Made by a program: the position numbers and the translations under genes
The notes under the pieces: generated by a model
What the model was told of the DNA's origin: nothing
Databases searched by the model: none
What the model saw: only the letters and a program-made list of their open reading frames with translations
Part shown: in pieces, positions 43,917 to 51,827 of the stretch
Numbering within the stretch: the first letter of the stretch is position 1
Layout: each line of letters starts with the position of its first letter
Assembly (NCBI GenBank): GCA_025084515.1
Contig: JAJAGP010000019.1
Span: 412,001-476,000 of the forward strand
Direction: 5' to 3'
Source of the DNA: Ancistrus triradiatus
Lineage: Eukaryota > Chordata > Actinopteri > Siluriformes > Loricariidae
Length of the DNA stretch: 64,000 bases

Positions 43917-44640
43917 GTGTTTTCAATCAATGGGATGACAGTCAGATGTGAGTGCATGCCCTGGTGTATTTAAAGATCACTTCAAGAGCAAGGTGTGTAA
44001 TAGTTGGTGGTCACAAGAGGTCATAATGGAAAATCAGGATGCACAGCAATGGTGGGCATGACATGTTTTCAAGGAAAAATACACTGCTCTCAGGACAAAA
44101 CAACAACAACAAACAAACAAAAAATTGATGCTCATCTGCTGTTTGCTACAAATTTACATTTACAGCATTTAGCAGACGCCCTTATCCACAGCGACTTACA
44201 ATTGATACAGTCTTACAATACAAGCAATTGTGGGTTATGGGTCTTCCTCAAGGACCCAACAGTGGTAGCTTGGCAGAGGTGGGATTTGAACCCTGGACCT
44301 TCTGGTCCATAGTCCAGTACCTTACCCACTAGGCTACCACCATCCGTGGTCCATCGACAAGTCAGAAGGATATTGGCTAACATATTTAGAACTTTATGGT
44401 TTAAATGACAAGCTTCATGTACGGACAAAGTAAAACTCCAGCATAAGAATCTTATTGCGTATGTGAAACATTGTGGAGGAAGTATCATAATTCGGGCCTG
44501 TTTTGATGCATCTGGGCAGGATGGCTTACCACAAAGCTCTGAAGAAAAATATTAGGAATCTCAAAAAATTGTGGGTCATGCAACAACAACACTAAACACG
44601 CAAGTTGCACAATTTCAATATAAGCTTATAATTGATTCAT
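43917..44640 (+). mobile_element. Old Tc1-like copy split by a SINE
   Basis: It is in + orientation and belongs to the 20305-21887 family. The left part has 'gttttcaatcaatgggatga' and 'aaggtgtgtaatagttggtg'. After the SINE (44152-44342), 'cattgtggaggaagtatcat', 'aattcgggcctgttttgatg' and 'catctgggcaggatggctt' encode the decayed catalytic core (HGGG.II.ACF.A). No frame survives. Confidence 0.65.
44152..44342 (-). mobile_element. tRNA-derived SINE with L2-like tail
   Basis: On the minus strand it reads from a tRNA-like head (around 'aaggtccagggttcaaatcc') to the tail 'cagacgcccttatccacagc' reversed, ending in 'aaatgctgtaaatgtaaat'. This is the best preserved copy of this SINE in the window and is nested in an older Tc1 copy. 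Confidence 0.8.
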
Positions 44641-45359
44641 TATAATAACTTAAAAAAAACCACAGTAAAATATAGTGGCAATTAGAATTTGTGGTAATTT
44701 AAAGTAAGATATTGTAATTAAGTGCATTTATATTTTCTATGGTTGTCTGTTCCAGTCAACAATTATTGTTCAAAACCTAAAACCTTATACCTGAAATAAC
44801 AGGTCAGCAGGATATGCATTCACAGAAGAAATGCCTTCTGTATAATGTAGTATTTTTTTCTTTTTACTGGACCTTTTGTAAAGAGTAAAATGCTATGATT
44901 TGAATTGCGATTTCTTATGGAATGAATTCCCAGCTCGTTCTGACATTTAAGGATTGCCCTACTTAGTTTTAGTGTCTGCATCAACTGTATTTCTCACGTG
45001 TGCTACTGAATGTCTGTATGTGTTTGCATACTCCTCAGCTCAGATGGCTGGCTAGCAAAGGTTTCTTGCTGTCCTCTGATGTCTCCCACTGCTGTCTTCC
45101 AGTGTTTCTTCTAGCGATTTATTGCATAAGCGCTGAATAAAATGAAGGTTTAGGTTACTCACTGATAGGAGAGAAGTAAAGGGTGTAGATGGAGACAAAA
45201 TGCTGTTCAGAATACGATTTAATGCTTCTTTAATGCCAAAAATCATTTGTCATTTTGGGTTAGTGATTAATACGCAATGTACATTATAGGAGGACGGGGA
45301 TGGGGTTTGTGAAACCATATGCAGGCACTACATTAAATACATTATTCTGATATAATGTC
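44641..45359. other. No recognisable feature
   Basis: AT-rich DNA immediately left of the LTR retrotransposon; no exon or repeat recognised. Confidence 0.45.
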
Positions 45360-45520
45360 CTTTATGTTACGATTCGCCATATCAGAACGATGGCGAACCG
45401 TCAAAATTAAATAAGAAGGATTGGGACCCAAATGCGGTTAGCTCCAGATGGTTTTATTGAACTGAAATGATACGAAATAAAAAGGGAATTACGCAAACGC
45501 CAGGTAAGCAAGTAACGAAA

Positions 45521-46252
45521 ACAAAAATGAGCCCCTGTTGTGTGTGTGCCAAAGCAGAGGAATCGCGATCAGGCAGCAACCACCCAACACATACAACACA
45601 GGAGCTAGCCAGCCCTGCTTGGATAGGCAAGGGAGAGAGAAGGGGGGTTGTGGCCCTCCAGTTCACGTCCGAGCTGCTGGAGCCCACACACACCGCATAC
45701 ACGAAGCTGCCGTGGGCGTTGGCCTGAAATGGAATAAAACAAATAGTGAATAAACAAACACACGGCAAGCATTAACGAACACAAATGAGTCTCTGTGTGT
45801 GTGTGTGCCAAAAAGCAAAGAGAATCTGTGACAGGCAACCCCCCACCCCGGCAGGAACACAACCACCGAGTCAGGCGCGCCTCGCCTGATGGACAGGGAG
45901 TGAGAGGGGGGTTGTGGCCCTCCAGTTCGCGTCGAGCTGCGGAGCTCACCACACACGCATTCACGAGGCTGACGAGGGCGTGGCCTGGAAACGGATAAAA
46001 GAAATTAAATGGATTTAAACAAACCCAAAGCTAGCAAAGTAGTAACAAAAAAACAAAATGAGTCTCTGGTGTGTGTGCCAAAGCAGAGAATCTTGATCAG
46101 GACAGCTGAACAACACACAACAGAGTCAGCCGGTCTCGCCGGATTGGGACAGGGAGTGAGAGGGGGGTGTGGCCCTCCAGTTCGTGACCGAGCTGTAGGA
46201 GCACACGCACACACATACACGGAGCTGCCGTGGGCGTGGCCTAAAGCTCCTG
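45521..46252. repeat. Three tandem ~265-bp modules within the LTR
   Basis: Each module runs from 'aaatgagtctctg' plus a GT-rich 'gtgtgtgtgccaaa' tract through 'gagaggggggttgtggccct' and 'ccagttcgtgaccgagctg' to 'acgaagctgccgtgggcgt' or close variants. The same triplication is present at about 49912-50640 in the other LTR, so it predates insertion. Confidence 0.85.
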
Positions 46253-46685
46253 CACGCTCTGAGCGGGTTGCAGCACCGAGGGAACGCGAGGAATGCGGAA
46301 GCACGGAGTAGGGAGCGAGATGGCAAAAGTAATAACAAACGGAAAGTAAAATAAAGCTCAGCCTACACTACCTATTAGTCTGTCATTACCTCACGTCTCC
46401 TGACGCTACGGAGGCTCCGCCCCTAAACGGACGGAGTCTGTCCTCTCAAAATCCCTGCAAAATAAAAGAAACGAAAACTGACGAAAAGGCGGAAGCGTGG
46501 CGCTCTTTAATAGAGCGGGGGGGACGAGACCTGTAAGGTCTCGAAGTGCGCAAAGCCAAAGGCTTCACAATAAATGCCGTGGCCGGAGTCAAGTGGCACA
46601 AACGGCGTATTTGACGCGATGATCCGACAGCTACTGCCTGTGACGAGGGTCTTAAATACCCACAGACAGCAGCTGAGGATCCTTT

Positions 46686-46729
46686 GCTCTGATTGCGCTG
46701 TCAAAGTCTATTGACAGCGCAAACAGAGC
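46686..46729. repeat. LTR hairpin 1 (19-bp arms, one mismatch)
   Basis: Arms 46686-46704 and 46711-46729 (core ttgcgctgtcaa / ttgacagcgcaa, 12 bp perfect) with the 6-nt loop agtcta. The same structure is at 51111-51154 in the right LTR. Confidence 0.85.
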
Positions 46730-46741
46730 GGCTGTCAGGAG

Positions 46742-48193
46742 TCATGCCAGGAATGTGGAGCGTTGCTGCCACCTATGGGTCATTCCTGGCATGGCACCCC
46801 GGGCCTGCCGGACACGTTCGGGGTTGAGCGACCGACGAAAGGGGAGGCCCTGGTAGGCAGGGCAAACCCCCAGCAAAGGACTGAACAGAACGGGGGGGCA
46901 GGCGCCGGCAGGTCTGGCGCTTACAGCGGGCTGAGTGACCCACTCACTGGTCCCGGAGATCAACCCGAGGGCCGCCGGCCGAGGAGCAGGACACCGCAGC
47001 GCAAACGCAGAAGCCAGCGACCCAAGAGCAGAGGTCAAAACCGGCGGCCCAGGGACAGAGCCCAGGGCTGGCGATTCATGGGCGGAGCTCAGCACTGGCA
47101 AAAAAGGAGCCGGATCCGGCCTGCAGAGGCCGACGAAAAAAGCCGGGGCCAGGGATCTGGCCAACCGCATAGATGCCAAGGACCTCAGAGACGAGGCTAA
47201 CAAAGGTGACCATGGCGACGCAGGGATTGGTCGTGGCAACCGTGGTGCGGGGTTCGGGACCAGAGATCGTGGCGCAGGGACCGGTCTGCGTGACCGAGGC
47301 ACAGGGGTCGGCAGCAACGACCGGTGCGCGAAATGCCCAGACATGGAGCCTACCGGCTCAAACATGGGACCAGGAGGCACAATGGACTCCTGCGCAAGGC
47401 CAGGCGGCGCCAACAGTGCAACCGTGGAGTCCAGCTGCTCAAACACGGGACTGACTTGCGCGGCGGGCCCCAGTGCAGGGCCAGGGGGCGCCATAGGCTC
47501 AGGCACAGGGTCTGACTGCCCCAGTGCGGAGCTTGAAAGTGCGTTGAGCCCAGGTTCACCGCTGGGGGGCGCTGTGCACTCACTCATCCAGCTAGTGCAT
47601 TCAGTGCACTTGTAAACAGGGCTAGGTGATACTATAAGCCTCTCCGTGGAGCCTTCGTGCTCAAACACGGGGCCTAAAGGCGCATAAGGCTCCTGTATGG
47701 GGCCAGTTGGCACGAACTGCCTCACCGTGGAGTCTTTGTGCTCGAACACGGGGCTTGCGTGCACAGCGGGCCCAGATACAGGGCCAGGGGGCGCTATACG
47801 CTCAGGCACGGGGCCAACGGGCACGGTGATCTCCAGAACAGAGCTTAATTGCTCAGGTTCACGACCTGTTAGGCCCTCAGTGACCCTGACGGACCTCCTA
47901 CAGGATCTACGAAGGCAAAACTCCGCATCAATGGCCAGGTCGTAAAGCTCTGTAATAGAGGAGGGCGGCCTGAGCAGATCCAGCTCGCTCAACACCTCCC
48001 CATTAAGCGCCCAAAAAAAAAGGGCTATGAGGACCTGGTCATCGAAGCCGGAAGTGACGGCAACGTTGTTGAAGTCCCCTACTAACTCCAGGACTGACCT
48101 GGTCCCTTGTTCAAGGTCGAGGATCCCAGGGGTCCTAGGAGAGACGGCCCATGACCGAGGGGCTTCCTGAGTACGAGTGTTGCACCCCTGCAA
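46742..48193 (-). CDS. Gag-like ORF of the LTR element, proline-rich, 483 aa
   Basis: The longest frame in the window. Residues about 27-96 hold 'LEQGTRSVLELVGDFNNVA', 'FDDQVLIALFFWALNGEVLS', 'PSSITELYDLAIDAEFCLRR'. This matches the capsid C-terminal half of Ty3/gypsy-type Gag (pattern QG..SV..Y...F....D..L...F..GL...L...L...P....L..LA), the family that gave rise to domesticated RTL/PEG10 genes. The rest is proline- and alanine-rich with repeated 'PVPERIAPPGP'-like modules. No zinc knuckle or protease follows. The frame runs directly into the left LTR and ends there, which suggests a deletion fused Gag to the LTR. The start at 48193 is simply the first ATG; Gag-like sequence upstream (to about 49104) is in shifted frames. 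Confidence 0.6.
   Translation of the reverse strand: MQGCNTRTQEAPRSWAVSPRTPGILDLEQGTRSVLELVGDFNNVAVTSGFDDQVLIALFFWALNGEVLSELDLLRPPSSITELYDLAIDAEFCLRRSCRRSVRVTEGLTGREPEQLSSVLEITVPVGPVPERIAPPGPVSGPAVHASPVFEHKDSTVRQFVPTGPIQEPYAPLGPVFEHEGSTERLIVSPSPVYKCTECTSWMSECTAPPSGEPGLNALSSSALGQSDPVPEPMAPPGPALGPAAQVSPVFEQLDSTVALLAPPGLAQESIVPPGPMFEPVGSMSGHFAHRSLLPTPVPRSRRPVPAPRSLVPNPAPRLPRPIPASPWSPLLASSLRSLASMRLARSLAPAFFVGLCRPDPAPFLPVLSSAHESPALGSVPGPPVLTSALGSLASAFALRCPAPRPAALGLISGTSEWVTQPAVSARPAGACPPVLFSPLLGVCPAYQGLPFRRSLNPERVRQARGAMPGMTHRWQQRSTFLA
46743..46793. repeat. LTR hairpin 2 (13-bp perfect arms)
   Basis: catgccaggaatg at 46743-46755 pairs with cattcctggcatg at 46781-46793 across a 25-nt loop. It lies at the very start of U3 in element orientation and is present in both LTRs. 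Confidence 0.85.
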
Positions 48194-49104
48194 GGAGTCA
48201 AGGGGTGCAGGAATCGGGTCTAAGTGGACCGTGAGCGGGGATCGGGGCCATAACGATCGCGGCGACAGGAACGGTCTACATGACCGTTAGGCCACAGGGT
48301 CGGCGGGGGAAACGACCGGTGTGCAAAAAAAAAACACCCAGGGCGTGGAGCTTTTCGGCTCAGACGCGGGGGTAGGTGGGCGCAGTGGGGGTCCTGCACG
48401 GGGCCAGGCGGACGTGAAATGCTCTCCACGTGGAGTCTTGGGATCAAAACGGGGATTGTGTGCGCGGTCAAGGGGGCCCAGGTACAGGCCCAGGGGGGCG
48501 CCATACGCTCAGGCACGGGTTTGATCGCCCAGGTTGGAGCGTGCGGTGCGGCGATGAGCCCAGGTTTCAATATGGGGGGCGGCTTGTGCGCCCGCTCTGC
48601 CAGTTCTGTAGCATCCGTGTGCTCGTTTGAACGGGCTAGGTGGCGCTATAGGCTCTGGCAAGGAGTCATCGCCCAGGTGCGGAGAGCGTGTGAGGCGCGC
48701 CGAGCCAAGTTCAAAAAGGGGGGGCGCTTGTGCGCGCGCTTGCCAGTTCGAGCATTCCGTGTGCTCATGAACGGGGCTAGGTGGCGCTATAGGTTCTGGC
48801 ACGGGGTCTGATCGCCCAGGTTCGGAGCGTTTGAGTGCGCGACGAGCCCGGGTTCACAAACTGGGGGGAGCTGTGCGCTGCTCTGCCAGTCGAGCATTCG
48901 TCGGGAGCATATGAACGAGGCTAGGTGGCGCTGTAAGGCCCCTGGAAAGGGACGGGGGATGGGAGCTGATAGGGAGGGAGACTCTTCTCTTCTATCACGC
49001 TGCTCGAGGCGGGCCTCCGCCAAAACGACCAGCTCGAGGCAGGTATCGAGGAAGAGGCCGAGGGGAAAGCACAGCTCCATTATCCACATCATCAACCAGC
49101 CCAT
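48194..49104 (-). pseudogene. Upstream part of the Gag-like region, frameshifted
   Basis: Minus frames at 48787-49104, 48509-48802 and 48220-48570 continue one another's pattern: 'MELCFPLGLFLDTCLELVVL' and 'AEARLEQRDRREE' first, then proline-rich units such as 'MPEPIAPPSPVHEHTE' and 'PERMAPPWACTWAP'. They follow in order on the same strand and differ in frame by single-base shifts, so one longer protein was probably encoded. The shifts may be real decay or consensus errors. Confidence 0.45.
48502..48950. repeat. ~138-bp tandem repeats in the Gag-like region
   Basis: Three consecutive units are each marked by 'ggctaggtggcgctataggc'-like DNA followed by 'tctggcacggggtctgatcg' variants (about 48502, 48641 and 48781, ending near 48920 with a partial fourth). 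They encode the repeated APPSP modules on the minus strand. Confidence 0.65.
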
Positions 49105-49749
49105 TTCCTAAGGGGTGGGTGATCAGCACCCCTGGGCTGCGTCCCGGCAAGCACCTCTGTTGTGGCTAGGGCTAATAAAATTCAGCCACATTATCCTGCA
49201 CAGTCGCGGAACCTTGATCAATAATAAAAATGGTCATGGGTTCGGGGGCAGGAGTAGGTGGCTGGGGTCCGATGGAGATGCTACGGCCTGAACAAATCCA
49301 TCCGGGCTCCAGTGGACGGCGGGACGGCGAGCGAGGGAGGGGCAATTTGGGACGGGCAGGCTGCGAAAATTCTCGGCCTTTGGGGTTGGAGAGGAAAGGG
49401 GGGGGGGGAAATCCTCAGCAAGACAAGAAAAAAAATTGCCCTCGTGACGGAGGATCTACGATAACTTCCTCAAACCCGAGATAGGAAAAACTCTCAGCAG
49501 GGATACGAAAGATCTTCTCGTGTGGGAATAAGAGAATTCCTCATCGAGTCATAACAAAAATACTCGTAGTGAGGATACCAAAAAAAAATCCTAGCGTCTA
49601 GGTCACGAAGCGAGGGGCACCCCCCCCAAATTGCCAACCGCGACCCAGGGTAGCGGAAAACCCGCCGTCTGCGGCGCTCGTCTGGGGACCTCTCTAGTGG
49701 AGGTCCCAGGAGCTAACGGCTGGGTCCCTTGGCTGGTAGGGAATCATTC
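49105..49749 (-). other. Leader region of the LTR element
   Basis: GC-rich DNA between the 5' LTR (right) and the first Gag-like frame, with homopolymer runs (G11 at about 49397, several A8-9 runs). No open frame of note. A primer-binding site directly beside 49750 is not recognisable. Confidence 0.4.
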
Positions 49750-51229
49750 TGTTTACGATCGCCATATCAGAACGATGGCGAACCGTCAAAATTAAATAAT
49801 AAGATTGGGACCCCAAATGCTGTTAGCTCAAGATGGTTTATTGAACTGAAAAATGATACGAAAAAAAAGGGCAATATTACGCAAACGCCCCAAGGAAAAG
49901 CAAGAACGAAAACAAAAATGTGAGCCCCCCCCTGGTGTGTGTGCCAAAAGCAGGGAACTGCGATCAGGCAGCAAACACCCCACCCACAAACACAAGAGCT
50001 TAAGCCCACGCCCATGCTTGAAGGCAGGGAGAAGACGGGGGTGGGGCCCTCCAGTCACGTCCGAGCTGCTGGGAGCCCAACACACGCATACACGAAGCTG
50101 CCCGTGGGGGGCCTGAAATGGAATTAAAACAAAATAAGTGGAATAAATAAACAACACACGGCAAGCAGAGTACGAACACAAAAATGAGTCTTGTGTGTGT
50201 GTGTGCCAAAAGCAGAGAATACGAGTGATAAGGCAGCGAAAAAACACACAACACAGAGCTCAGCCCGCGCTCGCCTGAATTGAAGGGAGTTGAAGAGGGG
50301 GGAGTGGCCCTCCAGTCCGTCGTCCGAGCGGCAGGAGCTCACACACACGCATCACGAGGCTGACAGAGGGAGTGGCCTCATGAAACGGAATTAAAATAAA
50401 TAAATGGATTTAACAAACACAAGCTAGCAAAGTAACAAAACACAAAATGAGGTTCTCGTGTGGTGTGCCAACAAGCGAGAATCTGTGATCAGACAGCGAA
50501 CACACACCACAGAGATCAGCGCGTCTCGCCTGATTGACAGGGGAGTTGAGAGGGGGGTGGTGGCCCTTCCAGTTCGTGACCGAAGCGTAGGAGCACACGC
50601 ACACACTAACACGGAGCTGCCGTGGGCGTGGCCTAAAGCTCCTGCCACGCTCTGAGCGGGTTGCAGGCCACCGAGGGAACGAGAGGAAAGGACAAAGCGG
50701 GGAAAAGCACGGAGTAGGGGAGCGAGGGATGGCAAAAGTAATAACAAACGGAAAGTAAAATAAAAAAAAAAGCTCAGCCTACCACTACCTATTAGTATGT
50801 CATTACCTCACGTCTCTTGACGCTACGGAGGGCTCCGCCCCTAAACGACGGAGCTTCCTCTCAAAATATTCTGCAAACCTACAAGAAAACGAAAAAACTG
50901 ACGAAAAGTCGGGAAAGCGTGGCGCTCTTGAATAGAGCGGGGGGGGACGAGACTGTAAGGTACTCGAGTGAGCAAAGCCAAAGGCTTCACAAATAAATGC
51001 CGTGGCCGGAAGTTTCCAAGTGGGCACAAAGGCGTTTGACGCGATGATCCGACAGCTACTGCCTGTGACGAGGGTCTTAAATACCCACAGACAGCAGCTG
51101 AGGATCCTTTGCTCTGATTGCGCTGTCAAAGTCTATTGACAGCGCAAACAGAGCGGCTGTCAGGAGTCATGCCAGGAATGTGGAGCGTTGCTGCCACCTA
51201 TGGGTCATTCCTGGCATGGCATCCTAACA
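49750..51229 (-). repeat. LTR, right copy (5' LTR of the element)
   Basis: It starts 'tgtttacgatcgcc' and ends 'catcctaaca' next to the CTTTA duplication. Its last 184 bp (51038-51221) are identical to 46613-46796 of the left LTR, whereas the rest differs by many one-base insertions and deletions. The three modules begin at about 49912, 50178 and 50441. Confidence 0.88.
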
Positions 51230-51234
51230 CTTTA

Positions 51235-51559
51235 AACTTGTATTAGACTAACTCTGCATTTATTTTGTATTATGACCTCTCATATAGATCAACCAGTCTA
51301 TATGACCTCTGTGTCCATTCAAGTAGTTCCAGAATTCTGGCCTTTTAAGTTATTTAGACTTGTGCCATATAAAGCCCTCAACCCCAAACACTGCCCACTG
51401 TCTCTGAGACATAGTGTGTCCTGTGTTGTCTCTGCTCTCAAGCAAGGAAGTGAATCTTCTGCAGTGAATCTTCAGCATGTTAGCCTCTGTTTTAGACTTC
51501 CTCACATACACATTAATGAAGACATTGTTTATGGAGGATTTTAATTCTGAAATGAAGCA
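51235..51559. other. Non-repeat spacer with a 90-aa open frame
   Basis: A + strand frame (51272-51544) ends '...PHIHINEDIVYGGF' and shows no family resemblance. An AG before 'caaggaagtgaatc' (about 51444) could act as an acceptor in phase 0, but no donor follows before the stop. Not supported as a gene. Confidence 0.3.
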
Positions 51560-51827
51560 TACATACATTCACCGATCACTTTAGAAGGTGCAGCTCCTTG
51601 ATTCTACATTCACTGTCCATTTTATCAGTTCCACGTATCATATAGAAGCACTTTGTAGTTCTAGAATTACAGACTGGTGTCCATCTTACAGGATGCTGGT
51701 GGCTGGACATTTTGATAGGTGGATTATTTCAGTCCAGCAGTGACACTGGGGTGTTTAAAAACTCCAACAGCACTGCTGTGTCTGATCCTCTCATATCAGC
51801 ACAACAAAACAAAACACACCACCACTA
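51560..51827 (+). mobile_element. Fish DNA repeat, left part
   Basis: 'tcaccgatcactttagaagg', 'tgtccattttatcagttcca', 'tagaagcactttgtagttct' and 'tttaaaaactccaacagcac' match one interspersed fish repeat as I remember it. It is cut at the TA of 51826-51827 by the Tc1 element and resumes at 53469. Confidence 0.6.

Larger units (their letters stand above)
45365..46796 (-). repeat. LTR, left copy (3' LTR of the element)
   Basis: It starts at the CTTTA duplication and ends at 'ggcatggca', where the interior begins with 'ccccgggcctgccgg'. Compared with the right LTR it lacks the last eight bases (tcctaaca). It contains three tandem ~265-bp modules from 45521, 45780 and 46052, and two hairpins near its right end. 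Confidence 0.88.
45365..51229 (-). mobile_element. LTR retrotransposon, minus orientation, pol missing
   Basis: Two long terminal repeats (45365-46796 and 49750-51229) frame a 2.95-kb interior. The element begins 'tgttacgattcgcc' and ends 'catcctaaca' (TGTTA...TAACA inverted ends) and is flanked by a perfect 5-bp duplication CTTTA (45360-45364, 51230-51234). A Gag-like frame on the minus strand and a polyadenylation signal (minus AATAAA near 45453) set the orientation. No protease, reverse transcriptase, RNase H or integrase motif is visible in any frame, so it cannot move alone. The whole block is much richer in GC than its surroundings. Gag resemblance points to Ty3/gypsy. No convincing primer-binding site or polypurine tract is seen. 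Confidence 0.88.

Noticed and set aside
45454..46338. Cys/Val-rich minus-strand frames repeated in the LTR
   Set aside because: They are read-through of the tandem LTR modules (GT-rich tracts give CVCV strings) and shift frame between modules.
46763..47615. Long + strand frames of 145 and 226 residues in the GC-rich block
   Set aside because: They are antisense to the Gag-like frame and result from its GC-rich, stop-poor composition.
51272..51544. 90-codon + strand frame as a bank1 exon
   Set aside because: No family resemblance, no donor before the stop, and no continuity with exon 7 beyond a possible AG.
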